This document shows positions 1 to 8,098 of a stretch of DNA of 56,444 nt, piece after piece (positions within the stretch are counted from its first letter, which is position 1; every line of letters begins with the position of its first letter). The stretch comes from an uncultured Pseudomonadota bacterium (GTDB lineage: Bacteria > Bdellovibrionota_B > Oligoflexia > Oligoflexales > CAIYRB01): positions 1-56,444 of the forward strand of contig CAIYRB010000053.1 of NCBI GenBank assembly GCA_903928445.1. The letters are read 5' to 3'. The position numbers and the translations under genes are program-made. The notes beneath the pieces are model-generated. The model ran no database searches. It saw only the letters and a program-made list of their open reading frames with translations, and had not been told where the DNA came from.

Positions 1-733
1 GTGACGGTGGCGCCGCCGGCACTGAAAAGCGCGCAGGAGGTAACACGGCGCTTAAGAACTTAAACGTAAACGGAAGATTCGTCTGAATAAAGGCATGGGT
101 CGCCGGCGAACAGTGGTAGTTGGCGTAGGCCTCCGCCCAGGCTTCGGATGGACTGGATCTGGCATAGTCTCTGATCAGCGAGCCCTTGCCGGTAATCTCG
201 CTGTACATCTGCTGCAGTGCGGTGTCAAAATTGGAAAATTCGGTTTTTTGCGCTGCCTCCTGCGCGACAATCTCAGTGGCGTGGCCGATCTCATGCTGCA
301 AGGCAAAGCCGGATGCCGTACCTCCAGTCGTGATCGAGGTGGCCACCATGCCACGAAAGCCGGTGCTCGTTTGACCGGAGGTCAGGGAGGTCAGGCCGGC
401 GACGCCAAAAAACAGCGCCGCAGGACGAATACCGCTTAGCTTTCCTTGCTTGAATGTGTAAAGCAAATGATCCAAATCACGATCGGAAATACCGGCCACC
501 CGATTGCGGGCGGTGTCCATCTCGGCGCCTGAAAAGCCCGTCAAAAAGTCCGCAGGCAAGCCCTTGATGTAAGTCATTCGCTCGTCACTATAGGTGGCGC
601 ATTTTTCATCGTTATTGGTCAGATAACTCAAATTGCTGGCGTCTTCGTTCCCTCGCCGGCACGACGCGGCGCCGAAGGCGGCGATGGTGACAGCGACTGC
701 GAAGAGTCTGCGGGCTGCGATTGTATTGATAAT
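1..733 (-). CDS. Putative zinc metalloprotease lipoprotein, 3' end cut by window edge
   Basis: The frame is open from 733 to the left edge (244 codons visible). It starts with a signal peptide: an n-region ending ARR, a hydrophobic stretch LFAVAVTIAAFG, then a lipobox-like AASC. The mature part has HEIGH at about residue 142, an HExxH zinc-protease motif, and downstream SEAWAEAYANY, which could supply the third zinc ligand (Glu), as in gluzincins. No ATG, GTG or TTG lies between the in-frame TAG at 745-747 and the end of the signal peptide. A strong Shine-Dalgarno (AGGGAGG) sits nine bases or fewer before ATT at 731-733, so I infer an ATT start. The substrate is unknown. It lies 145 bp downstream of the serB-like gene behind its own candidate promoter. 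Confidence 0.72.
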   Translation of the reverse strand, partial: MINTIAARRLFAVAVTIAAFGAASCRRGNEDASNLSYLTNNDEKCATYSDERMTYIKGLPADFLTGFSGAEMDTARNRVAGISDRDLDHLLYTFKQGKLSGIRPAALFFGVAGLTSLTSGQTSTGFRGMVATSITTGGTASGFALQHEIGHATEIVAQEAAQKTEFSNFDTALQQMYSEITGKGSLIRDYARSSPSEAWAEAYANYHCSPATHAFIQTNLPFTFKFLSAVLPPARFSVPAAPPS

Positions 734-836
734 GGGGGATCCTCCCTAAACATAGGCGCGACTATGCCCCTACCTGCTGCCATGATACGTATCGGCGTCT
801 TCACTGCCAAACTTTAACGGCGCAATTTTTGCTGAT

Positions 837-865
837 ATTATAGGGAGTTAAAAGGCATACAAAAA
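837..865 (-). promoter_or_regulatory. Candidate sigma-70-type promoter of the metalloprotease gene
   Basis: On the minus strand a perfect TATAAT lies at 842-837. A weak -35-like TTTTTG lies 17 bases upstream at 865-860. Transcription would start about 100 bases before the ATT start codon at 733. The -10 match is exact but the -35 is poor, so this is a tentative call. Confidence 0.35.
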
Positions 866-878
866 GTTGTTACCGGAC

Positions 879-1763
879 CTAGGTGCAGGGCCGACCAAAC
901 AGCAGCGGGGCCAAAAACCGGTGATCTCCAACAATATTCAGTGCCTGGATCACCGGATACAGCACCTCCTTCGCTTGATGTCCCACCGCCACTCCAGCGG
1001 CAGCGAGCATCAGGAGGTCATTGGCACCGTCGCCGACACAGGCTACGCTCTTGACGTCGATCTGCAGACGCGCACAGGTTGATTGCACATAGCGCAGCTT
1101 GGCTTCGGCATCGACCACCTCGCCGACCACGGTCCCGGTCAGCTGGTCGTCCTGCACGCCCAAGGTGCAGGCATGGTATCCGGAAAACCCGACCTTGGCG
1201 GCAACACCGGCCGCCAACTGGACAAAGCCGCCAGAAACTAAAAAAGTCGGCACACCCAAGCGGCGACAGAACGCAACGAACTCCAGGATTCCTGGCATCA
1301 AGGTCAGGCCCGCCTCGGCCTGGGCCAACACCGCGGTGGACAGGCCTTTGAGCAAGGCGACGCGCTCCGTCAGAGCCTGGCGAAAGTCCAGCTCTCCAGC
1401 CATAGCGCGCTCGGTCACAGCCGCGACATGCGCCTCGACCCCGGCGTACCTCGCCAGCACCACGATCGACTCCTCGCGGATGACCGTCGCATCCATATCG
1501 AAGAACACTGCAGTGACCTGCTCCAACTGCGAAAACCCGACGGTTTGCCGGCGCAAGAAGGACTCTTGGCAAGCCTTTGCCACCGCTTGATAACCATCTT
1601 GGCTAGACCCGCTTAATTCAACCATGCCGTAGGCAGCATCGCTCACGGCACGAAACGGGCCATAGTCGGCTAGCTCACGCGGCGGCGGCCAGGCGCAGAC
1701 CAAACGCAGCAAAGGCGAGGATGTGTCCAGAAGCTTGGAACCCGGATTCGTAGAGGTCGTCAC
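879..1763 (-). CDS. serB: Phosphoserine phosphatase-like HAD hydrolase (SerB)
   Basis: A HAD-superfamily phosphatase of 294 residues, likely releasing L-serine from O-phosphoserine as the last step of serine synthesis. Motif I is DMDATV (D89 nucleophile, D91 acid/base). Motif II is the Ser of SGG at 177-179, the motif III Lys is K222, and motif IV is GDGAND at 244-249. All catalytic positions of the SerB family are present. The first 80 or so residues do not look like a canonical ACT domain and are short for one, so substrate specificity is less certain than the fold. Translation starts at GTG with a purine-rich stretch upstream. The gene stands alone between unrelated neighbours. Confidence 0.85.
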   Translation of the reverse strand: MTTSTNPGSKLLDTSSPLLRLVCAWPPPRELADYGPFRAVSDAAYGMVELSGSSQDGYQAVAKACQESFLRRQTVGFSQLEQVTAVFFDMDATVIREESIVVLARYAGVEAHVAAVTERAMAGELDFRQALTERVALLKGLSTAVLAQAEAGLTLMPGILEFVAFCRRLGVPTFLVSGGFVQLAAGVAAKVGFSGYHACTLGVQDDQLTGTVVGEVVDAEAKLRYVQSTCARLQIDVKSVACVGDGANDLLMLAAAGVAVGHQAKEVLYPVIQALNIVGDHRFLAPLLFGRPCT

Positions 1764-1837
1764 GTCGTCGCCTACCTTCGCTCTCAGAGATAAAAATCAC
1801 CGCCCGCTACAGGAAGCCACACCGCGAGGATCAGAGG

Positions 1838-2989
1838 CTAAAAATGCACTCCGACGATCGCTGACATCTCCTGACCTATAGTCTTATAGGTACCGCCACC
1901 CTCGGCGTCCGTAAACTTAAAAGAGCGGCTGAACACGCCATAGCCGACATCAAGCTCGGCTGGCTTAAAAGCGCCATGCAAGGCCACGCGCCCCCGGTTT
2001 GTGGAGATCTTGTCCAGGCCCTGCTGCTTGACCGCGGCACCGTCATAGACCAGCAGGTTGCGAAAATCAAAGTGCCCTTGCTCCTGACCGACACCTAGCC
2101 GCAAGGCGAGGTCCTTGTTTAAGGCGAAGTCCAAGCCGAGCATGAGTAGCTGCGTGCGGATGATATACTGGTCTGGATCGAGACCATAGTAGGAGATGCG
2201 CGTCTTATTGTCGCTCGCCGTACTACCGATGGCGAGGTCATCGGTTTCCACCAGCCAATGCTTGCCAAGAATGCCGAAGCTAAAGTCCCCGCGCTGCAGA
2301 AAGCCATCGACAGCGATAAAGCCTGGTTCGATGATGATCAGGTCCTGGCCGGAGACAAAGGCCTTGCCGCGCAGCGGCGGAAAATAGGTGTAGCCAATGC
2401 CCATATCCTTCACCGCATAGGTAAACCCACAACCGTAGCCAATCATCTGCGGTGCGTAGCGAGTCGTCCGGCTTTGGTTCAAGAAGGGCTGTCCGAGGAT
2501 GACGGACCGCTGTTGCAAATACCGCATGACGATCGCAGCTCGCAACTCAGCGGTGAGTTCAACGACGAGCTTAGCGCTGGTTTGTTGCCGGCTGCTCACT
2601 TCGCGAATCGGTTTATCCGGGTTGCGGTTGTCGATCAGCGATTCGACCAGGTGGTACTGAACGACATGTTCGATGGCCGCCCCCGCACCTGCGCCTAAGT
2701 CCAGGCCTAGTGCTGCACCGACAAAGTCATCCGTAGCCGTTGCAACAATCTTAGTACCCCCTACCAAGGAGTGGTCGAGGGTGGTGGCGCGATGATTGCG
2801 GACGCCAAGCATGCCTGCATGCATATCCTTGGGCCGAAGATACGCCGGATTAACCGGAAAGAGACGACTGCTACTACCGTCCGTGGGCAGCTGGATACTC
2901 TCTTCAGCCATATCGGCCAAGGCCACATCGAAGACGTCCAAGATCAGGATGGATAACCACCAGAGCAGGATATGCAGACAGCAGCGCAT
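1838..2989 (-). CDS. Predicted outer-membrane beta-barrel protein, last gene of the DUF1501 operon
   Basis: A protein of 383 residues with an N-terminal hydrophobic signal segment ending near VALADM. It is rich in alternating hydrophobic/polar strands with Gly and aromatic residues, and ends in VGVHF. A terminal Phe is typical of the signal recognised by the BAM complex. I recognise no named family. Its ATG shares one base with the stop codon of the preceding DUF1501 gene (TGATG at 2987-2991), so translation is very likely coupled. The arrangement suggests an outer-membrane partner for the exported proteins of the operon, but the role is inference. Confidence 0.7.
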   Translation of the reverse strand: MRCCLHILLWWLSILILDVFDVALADMAEESIQLPTDGSSSRLFPVNPAYLRPKDMHAGMLGVRNHRATTLDHSLVGGTKIVATATDDFVGAALGLDLGAGAGAAIEHVVQYHLVESLIDNRNPDKPIREVSSRQQTSAKLVVELTAELRAAIVMRYLQQRSVILGQPFLNQSRTTRYAPQMIGYGCGFTYAVKDMGIGYTYFPPLRGKAFVSGQDLIIIEPGFIAVDGFLQRGDFSFGILGKHWLVETDDLAIGSTASDNKTRISYYGLDPDQYIIRTQLLMLGLDFALNKDLALRLGVGQEQGHFDFRNLLVYDGAAVKQQGLDKISTNRGRVALHGAFKPAELDVGYGVFSRSFKFTDAEGGGTYKTIGQEMSAIVGVHF

Positions 2990-4407
2990 CAGCTTCCCTT
3001 CAGACGGGTGAGTGCCGCGAGGGCTGGAAGATAGGGTCGGTAGGTGGCATACGCAGGTCCCAGGGTGAGCGCTAGGGCGAGGCCACCGATATGCGTGGGG
3101 TTAAGCTGAACCCCCGTCGCACCATCGGTGCTTTTTAGTCCGGTGGTCGGGTCAATCAATTCTGCCGCGCTGAGAGTGTCGTCACTGGTCGCGCCAACGG
3201 TGCGACCTCCAGCGATGCCGCCGCCCATGACCAAGGCCCCACCCACCGGCCAATGGTCGCGACCACTAGCACCGTTGACCGCTGGAGTGCGGCCAAAATC
3301 CGAGTAGAGGATGATCAGCGTCTTATCAAGCTGACCCGAGGCTTTCAGTCCAGCCACAAACTGCGCCAGCAGAAAGTCGACACTGGCGAGGATCGGTGCC
3401 AACCGCGTGTTCTGATTTTGATGGGTATCAAAGCCACCAAAGCCGAGGTTGATACAGGTGACCAGGTCGTTATTGAGTAGTTTGAGCGCTAAGGCCACAG
3501 CGTTCTGACTGTCGCTACTCATACCCTTTGGTGCGTTGGTGGTGAACGCCGCCTTGTCGGCATCGGTCAGGGCCATCTTGGCGCCGACATTGCCTGCAAA
3601 CTGGACGCGAAGTTTCGCCTCCGCCGCACTCAGATCGCTAAGTCGACTATTGGCGCCCACTTCGCCTTGCGACTTCGCCACCGAAGTTTTGAGCAAGTCG
3701 AGAATAGCCATACGCCGTTGAATCGCCGCATCATCTGCCGGATACATCGACCGATACAGGTCGAGGTTTTGCGCGCGCACCACCGACACCGGCTTGAGAA
3801 TGCCGCGATCCGTCTGTGGATCCGAACCGCCGGCGAGCTGGACGATTGGAATGGTGGCTTGGCTCTCTGAAGCGATGATCGCAGGGATGGAGGCGGAGTT
3901 GACGATCCCGGTATTGCTAAGGACGCCCTTATCCATGTAGGCACTGCCAGCAGGATGCGAGGTAGTGCCCATGGCGATCCCGCGCACCACCAAGAGATCG
4001 GCGCCGATGCCGGCAAGGTTGGGCAGCCAGCGTCCGAGGCGACTGCCATCGGTGGCCCCAGCGACGGGGTGGCTTTGGCCGTAATCATAAAGTAATTGTA
4101 GTTTACCGGTTGAATTCGGCTTGGGATCCGTGACCTCAAGGATGTCCCAACCTCCTGACATGTTGATCCACACCAATTTGCGCTGCGGCGGATAGTTCGT
4201 CGAGTCTGCGGCGCGCGCCGTACCGGCGCCGGCAAGTAGCTTGGCGACGCTTAAGTAAGCGGTCATGCTGACGCCGCTAGCCAGCAGCTGACGGCGACTG
4301 ATATCGCCAGTCTCCTGTGGTAGACAGATGGCGCAGCTGGTCTTCGCCGCTTGCGCTGCGGCTTCGGCCTGGGCTTTTACTAACCATGTCGGGGTTGATT
4401 TTTTCAT
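2989..4407 (-). CDS. Tat-exported DUF1501 family protein (sulfatase/alkaline phosphatase-like fold)
   Basis: A protein of 472 residues from the ATG at 4407, which overlaps the preceding gene by four bases (ATGA); the frame stays open further upstream, but there it lies inside that gene. A twin-arginine signal (SRRQLL, residues 37-42) is followed by a hydrophobic stretch ending ARA. DUF1501 hallmarks are visible: WINMSGGWD near the mature N-terminus, GGFDTHQNQ in the middle, then SDFGRTP and GRDHWP. These conserved Asp/His residues are the metal-ligand-like positions of the alkaline-phosphatase superfamily. A CAIC motif (25-28) precedes the twin arginines. DUF1501 proteins are commonly encoded beside heme-domain exported proteins, as here. 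The substrate is unknown. Confidence 0.88.
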   Translation of the reverse strand: MKKSTPTWLVKAQAEAAAQAAKTSCAICLPQETGDISRRQLLASGVSMTAYLSVAKLLAGAGTARAADSTNYPPQRKLVWINMSGGWDILEVTDPKPNSTGKLQLLYDYGQSHPVAGATDGSRLGRWLPNLAGIGADLLVVRGIAMGTTSHPAGSAYMDKGVLSNTGIVNSASIPAIIASESQATIPIVQLAGGSDPQTDRGILKPVSVVRAQNLDLYRSMYPADDAAIQRRMAILDLLKTSVAKSQGEVGANSRLSDLSAAEAKLRVQFAGNVGAKMALTDADKAAFTTNAPKGMSSDSQNAVALALKLLNNDLVTCINLGFGGFDTHQNQNTRLAPILASVDFLLAQFVAGLKASGQLDKTLIILYSDFGRTPAVNGASGRDHWPVGGALVMGGGIAGGRTVGATSDDTLSAAELIDPTTGLKSTDGATGVQLNPTHIGGLALALTLGPAYATYRPYLPALAALTRLKGS

Positions 4408-6122
4408 GGATTTTGTGCCACCCAGCAGCGAACTGCTTCTTTGAGGTCCCAGACCGGGCCAATCAGCGGTGGCCCCGCCTGCCCTGGAGGCATATTGCCG
4501 CTGGCCATCATGTTGACGGACTGCGAACCCCAAATCTTCATCTGTGCCGCCGAGCTGATATCCTGCCGGCCGATCTTGTTGCCGGCAAAATGGCAGTTGG
4601 TGCATTGACCGAGCTTTGGCGCGATATCGGCGGTGAAATCAATGGTCTTGCTACAAGGCAAGTTGGTGTTGCCACCCGGTGGCTGACCAAGCGGTGGCTC
4701 ATCGAGTGGATCGGTGACCGTTGCATCCGAGCGACTGCCTTCAATAAAGGCCGGATGCGTCGCCATCGCATACACCAGTTCCTTAAAGCTATAGTTGACG
4801 GTGACAAAATAGCTGGTCAACGCCCGGCGCAAATCGGCCTCGTCGCGGTAAAAGCCACGCCCCATCAGCCAGCCCCAGGCATGCTCGACGGTGCAAGTGG
4901 CAAAGGCATCGTCGTTACGAATGATATCCGCAAGATCTGCAAGACCGGCGCCGGACTTGTTATCAAAGGAGCTGGGCGTGCTGCCCTTTGCCCCAGTGTA
5001 AAGCTCACCACCTTCGCCCCAGGTACTAAAGAAATCAGCCAGTGGATCGACGGTCGAATGACAACCCATGCAGCCAGGTGTGGTGCGGAGGTTACCTGGA
5101 TCAGCGGGAAACACACGCGGCAGCGCCGAGGTGAATTGCCGACATAGTAGCCGCTGGTAGAGTTGGTTGGCGCGTGAACGGTTCTTTTCATAGCGGCGAA
5201 GCCAACCAAAAGTGCTGAGGGCACCCGCCTGCGTTGGGTCGTGACCGACGTTGACCAGGCGGAAATTGGTATCGGTCAGGGCAATGCTGCCAACAAGATC
5301 CGCCAGTCCCGGGGCAGCATTGAACTTCGTCATATCGAAATATTGACCTTGGCGCATAAAGTGGACGATCGCACCGTCAACCGCGGTCAGGCCAGATTCA
5401 AGAATTTTAGTATACGGGTAATTGGCCATCACCACCGCCGTAGCAAGACCAGCCGCCTGTTTACTCAGGGAGTTAGTCACTGCAGCATGGGTATCGAAGA
5501 TCTCCGTGGTGCCGAGCTCAGCGTTTTTTGCCGCGGCCGGATCGCTGTATTCGATCAAGCACTGACTAAGGTCAGTGCCACAGGTTGTCATCACCTCCGG
5601 GCAAACCCAGGCGACCATGCCTGGGTACCAAAACACCGTGACCGCCTGCTCCCAAGCCTGAGGACAAGTCCCGGTCTTGCTGCCCGTGTTCTGGCTCGAC
5701 CATTGGCAGCGGTAGCGTTGATCACCGCTATCGGCGCGATTGCAACTAAGCTTGGCCACTTTATTGGTCTTGTTATCGATATCGCTGCGCACGAGCTCGG
5801 TCAGGTAGTCATCGCCCAAGCCGGTACCAAACAGGATTTCGTGGTAGCGCAAAGTCGCACTATAAAAGTTCGAATGGTTAAGAAAAGCACGTACCGCACT
5901 TTTATAACTGCCATTGTCGCTGCCCACCACAGCATATTCATCGTCAGTCGGCACGGTCCCGTTGAGCAGATACTGAGCCCGCTTCAATGCCATCTCGTAA
6001 TCAGGCCCGGCTGCTTGCACCGAACTCGTGGTCAGAACCATGGCAGCAACGCCAGTGATTGCCAGCATTGAACGCACCTTGCTGCGGCGAAAGAGGCGGC
6101 TATAGTGCTGTTTTTGGTTCAT
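4404..6122 (-). CDS. Exported protein with two c-type heme motifs (DUF1592/DUF1588-like)
   Basis: A protein of 572 residues with a Sec signal peptide ending SVQAAG. One CxxCH (CMGCH) occurs near residue 347 in the context CMGCHSTVDPLADFF, which resembles the heme-bearing DUF1588-type domain found with DUF1501 proteins. A second CxxCH (CTNCH, about residue 507) lies in a C-terminal cytochrome-c-like segment that begins DFTADIAPKLGQC and contains NMPPG, where a Met could act as axial ligand. The protein probably binds two hemes in the periplasm and forms a functional pair with the DUF1501 protein encoded next to it. The stop codon overlaps that gene's start. The lipoprotein gene upstream ends seven bases before this ATG. 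The redox partner is unknown. Confidence 0.8.
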   Translation of the reverse strand: MNQKQHYSRLFRRSKVRSMLAITGVAAMVLTTSSVQAAGPDYEMALKRAQYLLNGTVPTDDEYAVVGSDNGSYKSAVRAFLNHSNFYSATLRYHEILFGTGLGDDYLTELVRSDIDNKTNKVAKLSCNRADSGDQRYRCQWSSQNTGSKTGTCPQAWEQAVTVFWYPGMVAWVCPEVMTTCGTDLSQCLIEYSDPAAAKNAELGTTEIFDTHAAVTNSLSKQAAGLATAVVMANYPYTKILESGLTAVDGAIVHFMRQGQYFDMTKFNAAPGLADLVGSIALTDTNFRLVNVGHDPTQAGALSTFGWLRRYEKNRSRANQLYQRLLCRQFTSALPRVFPADPGNLRTTPGCMGCHSTVDPLADFFSTWGEGGELYTGAKGSTPSSFDNKSGAGLADLADIIRNDDAFATCTVEHAWGWLMGRGFYRDEADLRRALTSYFVTVNYSFKELVYAMATHPAFIEGSRSDATVTDPLDEPPLGQPPGGNTNLPCSKTIDFTADIAPKLGQCTNCHFAGNKIGRQDISSAAQMKIWGSQSVNMMASGNMPPGQAGPPLIGPVWDLKEAVRCWVAQNP

Positions 6123-6129
6123 GTTGACC

Positions 6130-6876
6130 TCAGTGGTACAAGCTATTGGCGCTTAAATTGAGCGCCGAGCAGACGACAATGTATTTGGCAAAGGGGTTGT
6201 TTGCAGCCCACCAGTTCGTCGCCACGACCGGCTCTTCGGCTACCATGATGGCCTGCAGCTGCGGATAGATCGCCGGATCGATCTTTGCCGACGGAATGCC
6301 GAGAAAGCGCTGGGCCATCCAGGAGATGTTGCTAAACTCCTGATCAGCAGGATAGGGCAGAATCGTCGACCAACCTGGGTGCTCCGAGGCATTTGGCGCA
6401 ACCAAGGCGCGACAAACCTCGTCAGCGACCTTGCTAACCGCAAGCAGCGAGGTCGCATCATAGGTGGTTTGCGGATTGGTCGCGAAGTCCTGCGGCGCTC
6501 CGCCTAGCAGCAGCCGAAATTGATCGACCTTGCCGATTTGATGGGCGACGGTGCTGCCCTCTGACCGATACTGGCGCAACAAGCGCCGCACAAACAGATC
6601 CGGATCTGGACGCACCGCGGCCGGTGCATGAGTGGTTCCGACCAGATAAACCTGGGCTAAGGCCGCTTCGTTGGGCCCCCCGGCCGCATTGCCTAAGGAC
6701 TGTCCCACAACCGTGCCGTTGAAGGTCGTCGCCACGCTCGAGGTCGGATGTTTGTGCTTCATGAAGTTGTACATATAGCAGCCAGACAAGCTCTGGGCGA
6801 GGAGAGCTAGAAAGGCGCTGTTTAGCGACTGACGCAGCCACGATCTCCCAAGCCGTCTGTTACTACAAGAAACCAT
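6130..6876 (-). CDS. Lipoprotein of unknown function, upstream of the heme protein
   Basis: A protein of 248 residues beginning with a basic n-region, a hydrophobic segment (FLALLAQ) and the lipobox LSGC, so it should be a lipoprotein. The mature part contains no motif I recognise. The ATG is preceded by a strong GGAGGGAGG ribosome-binding site. The stop codon lies seven bases before the next gene, so it is co-transcribed with the heme protein, the DUF1501 protein and the barrel. Conservation with that pair elsewhere would show whether it is a subunit. Confidence 0.75.
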   Translation of the reverse strand: MVSCSNRRLGRSWLRQSLNSAFLALLAQSLSGCYMYNFMKHKHPTSSVATTFNGTVVGQSLGNAAGGPNEAALAQVYLVGTTHAPAAVRPDPDLFVRRLLRQYRSEGSTVAHQIGKVDQFRLLLGGAPQDFATNPQTTYDATSLLAVSKVADEVCRALVAPNASEHPGWSTILPYPADQEFSNISWMAQRFLGIPSAKIDPAIYPQLQAIMVAEEPVVATNWWAANNPFAKYIVVCSALNLSANSLYH

Positions 6877-6946
6877 CTCTAGACCTCCCTCCTATCCCTT
6901 CGGGTCCCCCGCCAAAAACTTGAGAATGCGCTTCAACCAACTGATA

Positions 6947-8005
6947 TCAAGGTGTTAATAGGAATCCGATGGTCGGCGCTAACGCCAGCAAACGGTAGCT
7001 AGCATTAAACTCTGGCTGACTCTGCCCATCCTTGCCATATCCCGCCGTGACGCCAAAAAAGGCGTGGTCGGTTGGTGCTCCTAGTAAGAGAAGCAGCTTG
7101 AGTGCACTAACCGGCATGGTATCGACCGTCACGTAGGCGCTGCTGTCGTAAGACTGCGTTTGATAGAACACACTAGTTTTGAAGCCCACGCCGCCAAAGT
7201 CGATCAGCGTGCCGAAGCGGGTTTGGAAATAATCGCTATAGATGGTCCGCCCCTTGTCATCGGTCAAACCTTGGCCGTGCGCCTGGACAAAGCCCAGCTC
7301 GAAATCGATCAAACTCCTGCCCACCGCAAATTGCCCCATCACGCCTAAACGCGGCGGCACAAAGGCGATGTCCTGACTAGTGATGCCACTGCCATCAAAG
7401 GCACTCTGGTCGATATCCCGCTGCACATGACCACCGAGCACATAGTAGAACCCGCCACTCCAGGCCCCGGCGCGGCGCACGATGCCAAAGTGAGGCGCGA
7501 GCACCGCAGCTTTGTGTATATGGGTTGTTGAAACTCCGACGGCTGAAGTGATCGTCTGATTGTAGGCGCTGCTGATTTGCTCCTCGGCACCGGCAAAAAC
7601 TTCCAGGCCTTGATCGGTCAGAAAGGTAAGATCCGCCGATGGCGCATAGGTCTGCGGCGTTTGGTCAGTGACCGATTGCGACTGGTCCTTTTGCGACTGC
7701 CGCTGCCTTGAGTATAAACCTTTAACGTTTAGACGAAGACCAAAGCGTGAGCCGAAGGCGGCGTCAAAGCCGATGACGGCAAAGCCTTCAGCCCGCCGAT
7801 CAAAGCGCACCGAACCAGGCGGCGAGGTCTTCACCTGGGCGTCGACTCCGCCTAGGTCCAAGCGGTTCCAGACGTGACTCCGACGCGCATATTGCATGGC
7901 CATATAGCCTGGAGTCTGCTCATCTTGGCCGGTAAATGCCGCCGCCACGCCCGCTGAACACAGGGCGACCGTAAGCGTCAAAAGCTTGACGACAGGCAGG
8001 GACAC
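6947..8005 (-). CDS. Predicted outer-membrane beta-barrel protein, first in the DUF1501 gene set
   Basis: About 352 residues. I place the start at GTG (8005) because GGAGG lies five bases before it; a TTG at 8017 is in frame but overlaps that ribosome-binding site. The signal peptide ends near GVAAAF. The rest is a run of alternating amphipathic segments rich in Gly, Tyr and Phe, ending FLLTP, consistent with an outer-membrane barrel, though without the usual terminal aromatic residue. The gene lies 70 bp upstream of the lipoprotein gene on the same strand, so it may head the same transcript. No family recognised. Confidence 0.65.
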   Translation of the reverse strand: MSLPVVKLLTLTVALCSAGVAAAFTGQDEQTPGYMAMQYARRSHVWNRLDLGGVDAQVKTSPPGSVRFDRRAEGFAVIGFDAAFGSRFGLRLNVKGLYSRQRQSQKDQSQSVTDQTPQTYAPSADLTFLTDQGLEVFAGAEEQISSAYNQTITSAVGVSTTHIHKAAVLAPHFGIVRRAGAWSGGFYYVLGGHVQRDIDQSAFDGSGITSQDIAFVPPRLGVMGQFAVGRSLIDFELGFVQAHGQGLTDDKGRTIYSDYFQTRFGTLIDFGGVGFKTSVFYQTQSYDSSAYVTVDTMPVSALKLLLLLGAPTDHAFFGVTAGYGKDGQSQPEFNASYRLLALAPTIGFLLTP

Positions 8006-8098
8006 GTACACCTCCAATGACAGGAGTGTCGGTGCCTGGCGAAAATTCTTTAGGCCGCCTCGGCGCGACCCTCGTCGCCGCAGGCTTACCGCCTGTAG

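Noticed and set aside
4317..5147. Plus-strand frame of 276 codons opposite the heme protein and DUF1501 genes
   Set aside because: The opposite strand encodes recognised families with heme and Tat motifs; this frame lacks any domain or start signal.
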